A stretch of DNA of 64,000 nt from Burkholderiales bacterium (GTDB taxonomy: Bacteria > Pseudomonadota > Gammaproteobacteria > Burkholderiales > SG8-41): the NCBI GenBank assembly GCA_020854035.1, contig JADZGE010000002.1, positions 62,001 to 126,000 on the forward strand. The letters are read 5' to 3'. The notes beneath the pieces are model-generated. The model searched no databases. It was not told the DNA's origin and worked only from the letters and a program-made list of their open reading frames with translations. Position numbers and translations under genes: made by a program. How positions within the stretch are numbered: position 1 is the first letter of the stretch; every line of letters begins with the position of its first letter. Below are positions 1-8,744 of the stretch, one piece after another.

Positions 1-683
1 GCACCCCAGGGCCGGTCCGCAAACGGCGCGGATGCGGCGGCGATCGCCATCGTCACGATCAGGCCGCCTTCGAGCCGCGGTTGCACGCGCGCCTCGAGCC
101 GCTCGCCCTGGCGGTGGAACTGGCCGGCGACCGTGGGCGCGATCAGCCGGCCGCCCATGAACAACATCAACAGGGACACCAGCGGAATGGAGACGCCGAG
201 CACCGCGTGCGCGGCGGCTCCCGCGCCGGCATGCAGCGCGACCTGGAGAGCGATCGCGCTCCCGCAAATTGCCGTCAGAACGATCGGCAGGGCCTGGTTG
301 CGCCATTTCTTGGCGCTTCCGGCCAGACGCGGCGCGAGCTGAAACACGAGCAGTGTCGCAAACCCGATGTTCGTGGCCATGGCTGCGATGCTTTGCGGCG
401 CGACCAGGAATGCCACGCGGGCGCTCGCCCAGAGCCCGAACAGCAGTACGAGATGGCGCGCAGTGACCGGGCCAAGCTGATTGCCGGCTATCACCCCCAG
501 GGCGAAGCCGAACAGCATTTCGTGCGCGTGTCCGGCCGGAGTAGCGAGGCCGGGCGGAGCCGGCACGTATCCGAGCAGCGACAGCACGAAGGCGGGAAGC
601 ACCAGCATGCCGTAGGCCGCGGCCGCGGGGAAGAACACGGCGTTGCCGGGAACGCGCGCCCCTCTTGCGCCATCCGCGGTCAC
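1..683 (-). CDS. nnrS: NnrS family heme/copper membrane protein (3' end cut by window edge)
   Basis: The minus-strand frame runs unbroken off the left edge and encodes a polytopic membrane protein. The motif AGHAHEMLFGFALGVIAG near residue 45 is the characteristic first part of NnrS proteins, which help cells withstand nitric oxide and nitrosative stress at the inner membrane. Several hydrophobic helices follow, and the last visible residues are FADRPWG. I chose a GTG start at 683 because the frame has no ATG close upstream. No clear Shine-Dalgarno precedes it, so the start is uncertain. It lies 67 bases downstream of the cupin gene on the same strand and may be co-transcribed with it. The C-terminal half of the family is outside the window. 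Confidence 0.72.
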   Translation of the reverse strand, partial: MTADGARGARVPGNAVFFPAAAAYGMLVLPAFVLSLLGYVPAPPGLATPAGHAHEMLFGFALGVIAGNQLGPVTARHLVLLFGLWASARVAFLVAPQSIAAMATNIGFATLLVFQLAPRLAGSAKKWRNQALPIVLTAICGSAIALQVALHAGAGAAAHAVLGVSIPLVSLLMLFMGGRLIAPTVAGQFHRQGERLEARVQPRLEGGLIVTMAIAAASAPFADRPWG

Positions 684-750
684 GTGCGGGCGATCGACGG
701 AGACGGCCGATCGCTCGTGACCTTGTCTCGGGACCGCGGTGAGAATCCCC

Positions 751-1089
751 TCACCCCTTCCATGCCTCCGGGTCCACCGGGTGCCGGTCATACTTTCCCA
801 CGCCCTGAACCAGCACGAAGCGGCATGGGCGCCCGCCGCGAGAGGTGATCCTGTGGGGCCGATTCGTCGGGACGGCATGACTCTCGCCGACGGCAAGCAG
901 GACGCGCTCGCGGGGACCGAGCATCTCGATCTGGACGATCCCCTCGAGGCAGTACGTCGTATCGGTGATAACGGTGTGGTAGTGCCAGGGAATCTCCTCG
1001 CCCGGCGCGAGGGTGCGCTCCTGCACACCCACGTCGTTGCCCCTGGCGATCCAGTTGATCCTGCCCGCGCGAATGTAGGTGTCGTTCAT
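751..1089 (-). CDS. small single-domain cupin protein
   Basis: This 112-residue protein is one cupin_2 barrel. The first cupin motif is visible as PGEEIPWHYHT with two histidines and a later acidic residue, and the second as GESHAVPTNRPHRI. It therefore probably binds a divalent metal. Stand-alone cupins of this size serve as isomerases, dioxygenase-like enzymes or small-molecule sensors, and nothing in the sequence decides between these. It sits between the AhpD-like gene (138 bases upstream) and nnrS on the same strand, so the three may form one transcript. Substrate unknown. Confidence 0.8.
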   Translation of the reverse strand: MNDTYIRAGRINWIARGNDVGVQERTLAPGEEIPWHYHTVITDTTYCLEGIVQIEMLGPRERVLLAVGESHAVPTNRPHRITSRGGRPCRFVLVQGVGKYDRHPVDPEAWKG

Positions 1090-1227
1090 GAGGTGCTCCG
1101 GAAATCCGCGGCCGGTCGAGTCGATTTGATGGGCGGAGTGTTCACGCTCGCGCCTTCTTCAGAAAGCCGCCAGCCGGGGCGCCTGCGCGGAAACCCCGGG
1201 AATCGGCCCGGCTCACCCGGCGGCAGC

Positions 1228-1689
1228 TCATGTCGCCGGGTGCGGGCGATAGCTCCCCGCGGGCGCCCTGAACGGGATGGCAAGACGATTCCAGCCGTTG
1301 ATCGCCACGATCGCCAGCGTGAGGTCCACCAGCTCCTTTTCCGAAAAGTGTCCGCGCAGCTCCGCGTAAAGCGAGTCATCCACGGGATGCCCGGAGAGGG
1401 AGGTCACCGCCTCGGTCCAGGCAAGCGCCGCGCGCTCGCGGGGACTGAAAAACGGGGTCTCGCGCCACGCGGACAGGAGATACAGGCGCTGCTCGGATTC
1501 GCCCGCGGCTCTCGCGTCCTTCGTATGCATGTCGAGGCAGTACGCACAGCCGTTCACTTGCGACGCGCGTGTTTTCACGAGTTCCAGCAAGGAATGCTCG
1601 AGCCCGCAACCATTGACGTAATCCTGCAGGTGGCGAAGGGCGGCGATCCCCTGTGGCGCCAGTTTCAGATACTCGAGCCTCTGTTCCAT
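1228..1689 (-). CDS. carboxymuconolactone decarboxylase / AhpD-like protein
   Basis: The 153-residue product carries the CMD/AhpD signature around residues 47-60, NGCAYCLDMHTKDAR, with the redox-active CxxC pair followed by the conserved histidine. AhpD-type proteins use this pair for peroxide reduction or thiol relay. True carboxymuconolactone decarboxylases of the beta-ketoadipate pathway usually lack the CxxC, so an alkylhydroperoxidase-like role is more likely. The length matches single-domain family members. It is the first gene of a minus-strand group with the cupin and nnrS, which fits an oxidative or nitrosative stress theme. Confidence 0.82.
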   Translation of the reverse strand: MEQRLEYLKLAPQGIAALRHLQDYVNGCGLEHSLLELVKTRASQVNGCAYCLDMHTKDARAAGESEQRLYLLSAWRETPFFSPRERAALAWTEAVTSLSGHPVDDSLYAELRGHFSEKELVDLTLAIVAINGWNRLAIPFRAPAGSYRPHPAT

Positions 1690-1843
1690 GCTCCAGACTC
1701 CCGATCAACTGCTCGCCTTGCATCCGTCGTGCGCCACCGGCGAGCGCAGCGGGTCGCGCAAGACATGGCGGAGCGGCGTCGATCACCGCAGGATCGCCCG
1801 CACGGGACGGCCCCGTGCATCGCCCGCGCGCTCGAAGAGGAGG

Positions 1844-1865
1844 AATCGATTCCGGAGAATCGATT
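1844..1865. promoter_or_regulatory. 22-bp dyad (AATCGATTC-CGGA-GAATCGATT)
   Basis: Two 9-base arms are exact reverse complements around a 4-base centre, and each arm contains the palindrome AATCGATT. It lies in the 480-base gene-free stretch between the AhpD-like gene (minus) and the ABC binding-protein gene (plus). That position suits an operator for either direction. I see no other coding sequence in 1690-2169. Binding factor unknown. Confidence 0.4.
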
Positions 1866-2067
1866 ATCCGTCCGCTCAACGGGCAGCGCAAGCGCCTTCG
1901 CCCGGGGCGTGGCCGAGACGTGCCTCGACGCCTTCCGCTCCCGGGAGACAGGCGCTTCCACGGAAGAGCGGGATGACGCCGCGTGCGGCAGTGCGGCCAG
2001 TCGGCGACTCGCGGCGGCCGGGACGCCGGCGGCTGGCGGGGCCCCCGTCCGCCGCCGGTCATGCCAC

Positions 2068-2099
2068 GGGAAACATTTCCCCGCCTCCTCTGTCATAAT
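2068..2099 (+). promoter_or_regulatory. putative promoter/operator of the ABC importer operon
   Basis: A 14-base dyad GGGAAA-CA-TTTCCC (2068-2081) is followed 12 bases later by CATAAT (2094-2099), a plausible -10 hexamer. The dyad would overlap the -35 region, as expected for a repressor site. The operon's first start codon is 71 bases downstream. Confidence 0.4.
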
Positions 2100-2169
2100 C
2101 TCCACGCGGCGCGCGGGCTCCCGCGCACGTCAGCGGCATTTCTTTCGACACGACGACAAGGAGGCGGTC

Positions 2170-3561
2170 ATGCGCGATGGAACCAAGCCAGTTGTTCAAC
2201 CGGTGGACGCGCAGGAGGAACCCCGGCGAATTCAAGGCGTTTCGCGCCGCAAGCTCATCCGCGCCGCGGGCGCGGCGGGGCTCGCGGCAAGCGTGGGCCC
2301 GTTCATCCTCACGCGGCCGGCGCGTGCGGCGAGCAAGACGCTGAAGATCCTGCAATGGGCGCATTTCGTGCCGGCGTACGACAAGTGGTTCGACAACGAG
2401 TACACCAAGAAGTGGGGCGAGAAGAACAACACCCAGGTGATCGTCGATCACGTCGGCATCCCGGCGATCAACTCGCGCGCCGCGGCGGAGGTCTCGGCGC
2501 AGAAGGGACACGATCTTTTCATGTTCCTGTGGCCCGCGCCGACCTACGAGACGCAGGTCATCGATCACAAGGAGATCTACCAGGAGGTCGAGCGCAAGCA
2601 CGGCAAGGCGATCGACCTCGCGGTGAAGAGCACGTACAACCCGAAGACCAGGAAATACTTCGGCTTCTCCGACAGCTTCGTTCCCGACCCGGTGAATTAC
2701 CGCATCGACCTCTGGGGCGAGGCCGGCATGGCGAAGGGGCCGGCGACCTGGGACGACGTGCTCAAGGTCGGCAAGAAGATCAAGGACAAGCACAATATCC
2801 CGGTCGGCATCGGGCTCTCCGCCGAGCTCGATACCGCGATGGCGGTGCGAACAATACTCTATTCGTTCGGCGGCTCGGTGCAGGATCAGCAGGGCAAGGT
2901 GATCCTCGATTCCAAGCACACGCTGGAAGCGGTCAAGTTCGTTAGGGCGCTCTACAAGGAAACGATGACCCCGGAGGTGATGGCGTGGGACGCGTCCTCC
3001 AACAACCGGGCGCTGATCGCGGGGAAGCTGTCGCTGTGCCTGAACGCGATTTCGACCACGCGCACGGCGGAAAACGACAAGCTGCCCATCGCCGAGCAAC
3101 TGGGGCTCACCAAGGCGCTGAAAGGCCCGGTGCGCGCCATCGGGCTCGAGCACGTGATGAACTGCTACGTGATCTGGAACTTCGCCGAGAACAAGGACGG
3201 CGCGAAGAAGTTCCTGGTGGACTACATAGACAACTACCTCGAGGGCTTCAAGGCGAGCCAGTACTACAACTTCCCGTGCTTCCCGAAGACCGTGCCGGAC
3301 CTGCCGAAGATGCTGGCCGACGATCCGCACAAGCCGAAGGGCAAGTACTCGGTGCTTGCCGACGTGCTGCAATGGGCGACCAACGTCGGCTATCCCGGGT
3401 ACGCCAACGCGGCGATCGACGAGATCTTCAATACCTGGGTGCTCAACACCATGTTCGCCAAGGCCGCGAGCGACACCCTGTCGCCCGAGGCCGCGATCAA
3501 GGAAGCGGACAAGAAGTGCAAGGCGATCTTCGCCAAGTGGCAGGCGAAGAAACTGGTCTGA
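2170..3561 (+). CDS. ABC transporter periplasmic substrate-binding protein (CUT1/family 1 type)
   Basis: The mature protein resembles family 1 extracellular solute-binding proteins, which deliver sugars, polyols or related compounds to a membrane importer. The ATG at 2170 has a strong AAGGAGG seven bases upstream. The frame stays open far upstream only because of GC-rich codon bias. The N-terminus has a twin-arginine-like signal (SRRKLIRAAG, then a hydrophobic stretch and ARAAS), so export may use the Tat route. At 463 residues it has the usual length. It leads an operon with an ATPase and two permeases. A strong hairpin follows it, which would let the binding protein be made in excess. Substrate not deducible. 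Confidence 0.88.
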   Translation: MRDGTKPVVQPVDAQEEPRRIQGVSRRKLIRAAGAAGLAASVGPFILTRPARAASKTLKILQWAHFVPAYDKWFDNEYTKKWGEKNNTQVIVDHVGIPAINSRAAAEVSAQKGHDLFMFLWPAPTYETQVIDHKEIYQEVERKHGKAIDLAVKSTYNPKTRKYFGFSDSFVPDPVNYRIDLWGEAGMAKGPATWDDVLKVGKKIKDKHNIPVGIGLSAELDTAMAVRTILYSFGGSVQDQQGKVILDSKHTLEAVKFVRALYKETMTPEVMAWDASSNNRALIAGKLSLCLNAISTTRTAENDKLPIAEQLGLTKALKGPVRAIGLEHVMNCYVIWNFAENKDGAKKFLVDYIDNYLEGFKASQYYNFPCFPKTVPDLPKMLADDPHKPKGKYSVLADVLQWATNVGYPGYANAAIDEIFNTWVLNTMFAKAASDTLSPEAAIKEADKKCKAIFAKWQAKKLV

Positions 3562-3585
3562 CGATCCGTGCGTAGTACCCGTTTG

Positions 3586-3610
3586 CCCCCGCGCCGCGGC
3601 GGCGCGGGGG
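3586..3610 (+). terminator. GC-rich hairpin between binding-protein and ATPase genes
   Basis: Perfect 11-base arms (CCCCCGCGCCG and CGGCGCGGGGG) flank a 3-base loop. No T run follows, so it is more likely an mRNA-stabilising or attenuating stem than a full terminator. Such stems are common after binding-protein genes in ABC operons. Confidence 0.55.
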
Positions 3611-3661
3611 CGGGGCGCGGGTAGCCGTTCCGCGCACGAACCAGGGGTGGCGGAGAATCCA

Positions 3662-4690
3662 ATGGCCACGGTAGAGACCCGCGCGCTGACCAAGCGTTTC
3701 GACGCGAATAACGCGGTCGACGGCATCGATCTCCTCGTGAGGGAGGGCGAATTCCTGGTGCTGCTCGGCCCCTCGGGCTGCGGCAAGACCACGCTTTTGC
3801 GCATGCTCGCCGGGCTGGAGACGCCCACCTCCGGGGACGTGCTGATCGGCGGCGAGATCGTGACGTGGCTGCCGCCGCGCGCGCGCAACATCGCGATGGT
3901 GTTCCAGAGCTACGCGCTCTATCCGCATCTCTCGGTGCGCAGAAACATCGCGTTCCCGCTGCAGGCGGTGGGCATGCACCGGGACGAGATCGCGAAGAAG
4001 GTCGAAGCGGCGGCCACGATGTTCGGCATCGAGCAGCTGCTGCACCGCAAGCCACGCCAGCTCTCGGGCGGCGAACGCCAGCGCGTGGCGCTCGCGCGCG
4101 CGGTGGTGCGCAATCCGGTGGTGTTCCTGCTCGACGAGCCGCTCTCGAACCTGGATGCCAAGCTGCGCACCTCCGCCCGCGACGAGCTGCAGCAGTTCCA
4201 GCGCAGGCTCGCCACCACGACCGTCTATGTCACGCACGACCAGGTCGAGGCGATGGGACTGGGCGACCGCATCGCGGTGCTAAATCGCGGCCGCATCCAC
4301 CAGCTCGGCACGCCGCTCGAGGTCTATCACGATCCCGCCGACACCTTCGTCGCCACGTTCATCGGGAGTCCGCCGATGAACCTGATGGAGATGGATCACG
4401 TCATTTCCGGATTCCGGCCCGAGCACCTCCTCCCGCGCGACGCGCTCGATGGCGGCGAGCTCGCGCCGTTTCCGTTCACCGCGACGCGCATCGAATACCT
4501 CGGCGCCGACCGGCTGATCTACGGCACGCTGGAGGCGCCGAACCCGGCCGCCAGGGTGATTTCGCGGCTGCCTTCCACGATATCGCTGCCGATCGAGGCC
4601 GGCGGGCGCTACGAGTTCGCGGTGCGCACCCGCGACATCAAGCATTTCGACCGGGAATCCGGGCTCAGGCGCGCGAGCGGCAGGGCATGA
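3662..4690 (+). CDS. ABC transporter ATP-binding protein (MalK/UgpC type)
   Basis: This is the energising subunit of the importer. The 342-residue protein has a Walker A motif GPSGCGKTT near residue 40, a Q-loop, the signature LSGGERQR near residue 137, Walker B FLLDEPLSNLD and the switch histidine in VTHDQ. The C-terminal part (FRPEHLL onward) is the OB-fold regulatory domain of MalK-like proteins. It is shorter than in typical 360-residue members. I chose the ATG at 3662 because it gives the standard N-terminus. Its stop codon overlaps the permease start as ATGA. Confidence 0.92.
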   Translation: MATVETRALTKRFDANNAVDGIDLLVREGEFLVLLGPSGCGKTTLLRMLAGLETPTSGDVLIGGEIVTWLPPRARNIAMVFQSYALYPHLSVRRNIAFPLQAVGMHRDEIAKKVEAAATMFGIEQLLHRKPRQLSGGERQRVALARAVVRNPVVFLLDEPLSNLDAKLRTSARDELQQFQRRLATTTVYVTHDQVEAMGLGDRIAVLNRGRIHQLGTPLEVYHDPADTFVATFIGSPPMNLMEMDHVISGFRPEHLLPRDALDGGELAPFPFTATRIEYLGADRLIYGTLEAPNPAARVISRLPSTISLPIEAGGRYEFAVRTRDIKHFDRESGLRRASGRA

Positions 4691-5619
4691 GCGCCTCGAC
4701 CGCGCAGGGGGGGAGCGACGCCCGGCGGGCTTCGCGCTGGCTCGACGAGGAGCTGTGGCTGGGGCGCCTGCTGCTCGCCCCGGCGGTGATCTACATCGTC
4801 GCGCTGGTGGGCTTCCCGTTCTTTCTCGCCATCTTTTTCAGCCTGAGCGACGCCACCGTCGGCAGCACCACGCTTCATTTCGCCGGCCTGCGCAATTACG
4901 AAGGCATACTCGAAGACCCGACGTTCTGGCGCTCGCTGCAGAACGCGATCGTGTTCACCCTGATATCGCAGGCGCTGGTGGTGGTGCTCGGCAAGGTCCT
5001 CGCCATGGCGCTCTACCGGGACTTCCGGGGGAAATGGCTCGTGCGGCTGCTCATCCTGCTGCCGTGGGTGGCGCCGATCTCGCTCGGCAGCATCGGCTGG
5101 CTGTGGATCTTCGACCCGATCTACAGCATCATCAACTGGAGCGCGCGCGGGCTGCATCTCTTCGGCCCCGGGACGTGGCCGATCTGGCTCGGGCAGCCGG
5201 ATCTCGCGATGGCTTCCGTCATCCTGGTGAACGTCTGGCGGCTGCTGCCGCTCGCCACCGTCATCATCCTCGCCGGGCTCTCCGCCATTCCGCAGGACAT
5301 CCACGACGCGGCGCAGGTCGACGGCGCGGGATTCTGGCGGCATCTGTTCATGATCAACATTCCGCTGGTGATGCCGATCATGCTGGTCGCGCTCCTCTTC
5401 GGCATCGTCTTCACCTTCACGGACATGATCGTGATTTTCGTGCTGACCCGGGGCGGGCCGTTCGACACCACGCAGGTGATCGCGAGCTACGCCTTCTTCA
5501 CCGGCGTGGAAGGCGGCGATCTCGCCACCGGCGCCGCGATCTCGCTGTTCCTCTTCCCGGTCCTGGTCGCGGTCGCCATCGTGTTCCTCACGATCGCGCG
5601 GCGCGCGGAGGTGTCCTGA
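4687..5619 (+). CDS. ABC transporter permease 1 (MalF-like, CUT1)
   Basis: This 310-residue inner-membrane protein has about six hydrophobic segments. The cytoplasmic EAA-like loop is visible as IPQDIHDAAQVDGAGFWRHL near residue 200, which contacts the ATPase. The start overlaps the preceding stop by four bases (ATGA), so translation is probably coupled. It pairs with the next gene to form a heterodimeric channel. Confidence 0.92.
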   Translation: MSASTAQGGSDARRASRWLDEELWLGRLLLAPAVIYIVALVGFPFFLAIFFSLSDATVGSTTLHFAGLRNYEGILEDPTFWRSLQNAIVFTLISQALVVVLGKVLAMALYRDFRGKWLVRLLILLPWVAPISLGSIGWLWIFDPIYSIINWSARGLHLFGPGTWPIWLGQPDLAMASVILVNVWRLLPLATVIILAGLSAIPQDIHDAAQVDGAGFWRHLFMINIPLVMPIMLVALLFGIVFTFTDMIVIFVLTRGGPFDTTQVIASYAFFTGVEGGDLATGAAISLFLFPVLVAVAIVFLTIARRAEVS

Positions 5620-5620
5620 C

Positions 5621-6475
5621 ATGAGCGCTCCCCGATTCGGCGCGAAGCACTGGCTCGCGCGCGGCGGGCACGTCCTGCTCCTCGCGGCGTTCGTGACCTT
5701 CCTCGCGTTCCCGTTCTACTGGATGGTGCTCACCACGTTCAAGGAAACGAAGGATCTGATCGACCTCAAGCACAACCCCTTCCTCTTCAATCTACCGCCG
5801 ACGCTGGAGAACCTGCGCGTCCTGTTTCACGACACCGAGTTCGGACGGTGGATCCTCAACACGGTCGGGGTCGGCGCGCTCGTCACCGCGATCACGCTGC
5901 TCCTCGCGGTGCCCGCCGGTTACGCGCTGGCGAGGCTATCGGGGCGCTGGGGCCAGCGCCTGGGGATCGCCATCTTCCTCACCTACCTCATTCCGCCCAC
6001 CATCCTGTTCATCCCGTTCTCGCGCATCATCGGCGACCTCGGCCTGCAGGACTCGCTGTGGTCGCTCGTACTGGTCTATCCGAGCTTCACGGTGCCGTTC
6101 TGCACCTGGCTCATGATGGGTTTCTTCAAGTCGATCCCGCGCGACATCGAGGAGGCGGCGATGGTCGATGGCCTCAGCCGCTTCGGCGCCTTCGTGGAAG
6201 TGGTGCTGCCGGTCTCCTCCGCCGGCATCCTCACGGTGGTGATCTTCACCCTCACGCTGGTCATGCAGGAGTTCGTCTACGCGCTCACCTTCATCACCAG
6301 CTCCTCGCACTACACGGTGAGTGTCGGCGTGCCGACCTTCCTCGTGCGCGGTGACGTCTACTTCTGGGGCTCGCTGATGGGCGCCTGCCTGATCGTCAGC
6401 CTGCCGGTCGCGGTGCTCTACAACTTTTTCGTCGACCGCTTCGTGGCGGGCTTCACCGTCGGCGCGGTGAAGTGA
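5621..6475 (+). CDS. ABC transporter permease 2 (MalG-like, CUT1)
   Basis: A 284-residue permease begins one base after the previous stop codon. It has six hydrophobic stretches. Its EAA loop reads IPRDIEEAAMVDGLSRFGAF near residue 180, matching the second permease of sugar importers. It closes the four-gene operon that starts at 2170. The genes downstream are on the opposite strand. Confidence 0.92.
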   Translation: MSAPRFGAKHWLARGGHVLLLAAFVTFLAFPFYWMVLTTFKETKDLIDLKHNPFLFNLPPTLENLRVLFHDTEFGRWILNTVGVGALVTAITLLLAVPAGYALARLSGRWGQRLGIAIFLTYLIPPTILFIPFSRIIGDLGLQDSLWSLVLVYPSFTVPFCTWLMMGFFKSIPRDIEEAAMVDGLSRFGAFVEVVLPVSSAGILTVVIFTLTLVMQEFVYALTFITSSSHYTVSVGVPTFLVRGDVYFWGSLMGACLIVSLPVAVLYNFFVDRFVAGFTVGAVK

Positions 6476-6651
6476 GGCGCCGGCTTGCAACCGCGGCGGC
6501 GAAGGCCATGATCGCCGCGCCGGGCGCATGGGGGCGCCGCCCGCCGGGCTCCGGGAGTTCCCGGCAGGAGAGGCGCCCGCACGACCCGTCGGCGCCGAAA
6601 AGACGGCAGCCGGCCCGCCGGAACATGCCCGTTTAAGGCCGATTCCCCGGC

Positions 6652-6670
6652 GGGCGCAGCCCGGGCGCCC
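6652..6670. terminator. possible hairpin between convergent operons
   Basis: GGGCGC and GCGCCC arms flank a 7-base loop directly after the stop codon of the minus-strand DUF1641 gene and downstream of the plus-strand permease. No T run is seen. The rest of 6476-6671 holds nothing I recognise. Confidence 0.25.
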
Positions 6671-6671
6671 G

Positions 6672-7286
6672 TCAGCGGCGCGCCTTGCCCGACTTGGCCT
6701 GGAGCTCCTTGCCGAGATTGATGAGGAAGCGCAGCGCGTCCTGATTCGCCGGATCGCGCATCATGCCCCAGAGGCCTCCGAACCCGCCGCTCGCGTGTTG
6801 CTGCCTGGCGGTGGTTTCGCCCGCTGAGTCGAAGCTTTGCAGCATCGCCTCGAGCGTGTCGAGCCGCTCGACGAGCCTCGGGATCGCCGCCGCGATGCGG
6901 TTCAGGTCGCCCGATCTCTCGAGCTGCGAGAGGAGCTCCACGAGCCGCCCGGCGCCGCCACGGCTCAACCGGTCAAGGAGCGATACGCCTTCCGACACCG
7001 TCTCGGCGAGACGACCCACCACCTCGTCCGAGAGCGAGTCTTCGGCGGAGCTGTAGACCCGGGCGAGCTTCGCCAGCCGGTCGAGGTCGCCGTTGTTGAC
7101 GAGCTCGGCGAGCGCCGGAATCGCGCGGTAGAGCCCGGTACGATTGATGCGATCGACGAGATCCATGGCGTCGCTCGCGGTGCCGGCGAGCCGTGTCACC
7201 ATCTCGTCGGAAAGCGAATCGCGCGCCGCCGCGATAACGTGCACCGTTTCGACCGCGAGCGCGTCCCTGTCGGTCATGTCGTTCAT
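6672..7286 (-). CDS. DUF1641 domain protein of the SQR/sulfur cluster
   Basis: The 204-residue soluble protein consists mostly of amphipathic helices with two internally similar halves (SLSDEMVTRLAGT near residue 24 and SLSDEVVGRLAET near residue 84). Its C-terminal RDPANQDALRFLINLGKEL matches the DUF1641 family. DUF1641 proteins occur beside SQR-like flavoproteins and some formate-dehydrogenase-type modules, but no reaction has been assigned. Here it is the last gene of a four-gene minus-strand cluster, 12 bases after the flavoprotein gene, which suggests a partner or membrane-adapter role. Confidence 0.75.
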   Translation of the reverse strand: MNDMTDRDALAVETVHVIAAARDSLSDEMVTRLAGTASDAMDLVDRINRTGLYRAIPALAELVNNGDLDRLAKLARVYSSAEDSLSDEVVGRLAETVSEGVSLLDRLSRGGAGRLVELLSQLERSGDLNRIAAAIPRLVERLDTLEAMLQSFDSAGETTARQQHASGGFGGLWGMMRDPANQDALRFLINLGKELQAKSGKARR

Positions 7287-7298
7287 GTCCGCCTCCTC

Positions 7299-8432
7299 TC
7301 AAAGCAGCCCGCGCGCCGACGCCCAGTAGAGCTTGTTGTAGGCGAGCTTGAACCAGTGCACGGCCCTGGTCGGCGCCCTGGGCTGCGGCGGGTTCTGGTA
7401 GTCGAACATCGCGTAGGTCGCGCGGTCCTTGCCCGCCTCGATGAAGCAGAACACCTTGCCGTCGTAATCGCGCACCGGCGTGCCGAGCTTGACCAGCGCC
7501 GCGATGTTCTCGCCGATCACCTCGGCCTCGAAGTGCGCCGTCGAGCCGGCCTTGCTGATCGGCAGGTTGGTCGTGTCACCGAGCACGAAGACGTTGTCGC
7601 GCCCCTCCATGTTGAGGCGGTGGCGATGGGTCGGGATCCAGCCGCGCTGCCCGAGGCCGTTCTTCTCGATGACCTCCATGCCGCGGTGCGCGGGGATCGT
7701 GATGAGCAGGTCGTAGTCGGTCTCGCCGCCTTCCTCGCTCTTCACGATGCGCTTCGCGCCATCGACCTCCTTGAGGTTGAACAGCGTCTCGTAGCCGATG
7801 CCGAGGCGTTCCATCTCGGGCGCGGCCCACTTGGCGACGTTCTCGAGCGTGTGCACGCGGCCGATCGGGTAGGTGTAGTGGAGCTTCACCTTGTCGCCCA
7901 GGCCGCGGTCCTTGAAGTAGTCGTGCAGCATGAACACGATCTCCAGCGGGGCCATCGGGCACTTGTGCGGCACGCCCATCGCGATCACCACCTTGCCGCC
8001 CTGGAACTGCTGCAGGCGCTTCAGCATCTTCAATGCCGACTCCTCGGTGTAGAACTGCTCGGCGGCCTCGGCGAGCCCGGGAATGTCCTCGGGCGAGGGG
8101 CGCGAGCCGGTCGCGATGGCGATGATGTCGTAGCCGTGGGTCTTGCCGCTCTTCGTCTTCACCTCGTTCTGGTCCAGGCGGAATTCCTCGACCGGGTCGA
8201 CGTGGAAGTCGATCCCGGGCTCGAGCAGGCTCGCCTGGTCGCGGTAGAGCTCGTCCGGGGTCATGCGCCCGACGGCGAGGTAGAGCAGGCCGGGTTGATA
8301 CATGTGGCGGTCGGAAGCCGACAACATCGTCAGTTTGACCTTGCCGCCGCGAAGTTCGGCGGTCAGCCGGCGCGCCAGATTATTGGCGAGTATGGTTCCG
8401 CCCATCCCGCCGCCCACGATCAGGATCCTCAT
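7299..8432 (-). CDS. sulfide:quinone reductase-like FAD oxidoreductase
   Basis: The N-terminal GGGMGGTILANNLARR is the FAD-binding Rossmann motif, ATGSRP marks the second dinucleotide fold, and FVLGDTTNLP is the C-terminal FAD motif. Two cysteines remain, C158 (HKCPMAP) and C329 (FCFIEAG), spaced like the catalytic pair of SQR enzymes. I see no equivalent of the third SQR cysteine. The C-terminus (HWFKLAYNKLYWASARGLL) resembles the amphipathic membrane anchor. The enzyme likely oxidises sulfide or a persulfide and passes electrons to quinone. Length (377) fits. Neighbouring TusA and DsrE proteins support a sulfur substrate. Confidence 0.85.
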   Translation of the reverse strand: MRILIVGGGMGGTILANNLARRLTAELRGGKVKLTMLSASDRHMYQPGLLYLAVGRMTPDELYRDQASLLEPGIDFHVDPVEEFRLDQNEVKTKSGKTHGYDIIAIATGSRPSPEDIPGLAEAAEQFYTEESALKMLKRLQQFQGGKVVIAMGVPHKCPMAPLEIVFMLHDYFKDRGLGDKVKLHYTYPIGRVHTLENVAKWAAPEMERLGIGYETLFNLKEVDGAKRIVKSEEGGETDYDLLITIPAHRGMEVIEKNGLGQRGWIPTHRHRLNMEGRDNVFVLGDTTNLPISKAGSTAHFEAEVIGENIAALVKLGTPVRDYDGKVFCFIEAGKDRATYAMFDYQNPPQPRAPTRAVHWFKLAYNKLYWASARGLL

Positions 8433-8491
8433 GCGGCCTCCTCCTTGTGGTTGGTGACTCGGAAACTTCCCGGGGTTGCTGACTCGGGAAC

Positions 8492-8722
8492 TCAGTGCGT
8501 CTTTCGAACCAGCAGGTGCCAGACGCCCGCTTTCTCCTCGGTGCCGAGGTACTCGTGCTTAACCTTGCGGATCCATTCCGGGATGTCGTTCGCCGAGCCC
8601 TTGTCGGTCGAGAGCACCTCGATCTCCTCGCCCACCTCCGCCATCTTCATGGCGGCGATCAGCTCCATCAGGGGACCCGGGCAGAAGCTGCCGCGAGCAT
8701 CGATCACTCTGCGAGCCGTCAA
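8492..8722 (-). CDS. tusA: TusA family sulfur carrier
   Basis: A 76-residue protein with the family hallmark near its N-terminus, DARGSFCPGPLMEL, where C14 carries persulfide sulfur. TusA-like proteins pass sulfur between cytoplasmic sulfurtransferases. It lies 59 bases upstream of the SQR-like gene and 22 bases downstream of the DsrE-like gene, all on one strand. It would plausibly take sulfur made by the flavoprotein. The dissimilatory context argues against the tRNA-thiolation TusA, but this is inference. Confidence 0.88.
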   Translation of the reverse strand: MTARRVIDARGSFCPGPLMELIAAMKMAEVGEEIEVLSTDKGSANDIPEWIRKVKHEYLGTEEKAGVWHLLVRKTH

Positions 8723-8744
8723 TGGACTCCTCCCGGCCTGCGGT

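Noticed and set aside
81..848. 255-codon plus-strand ORF at the left edge
   Set aside because: Antisense to the NnrS-like and cupin genes; composition typical of a GC-rich shadow frame.
739..2169. Long in-frame upstream extension of the ABC binding-protein gene
   Set aside because: It overlaps the cupin and AhpD-like genes on the other strand, has arginine/proline-rich low-quality sequence, and the ATG at 2170 has a strong ribosome site and signal peptide.
2059..3891. 610-codon minus-strand ORF
   Set aside because: Mirrors the binding-protein gene; no domain, strongly biased residues.
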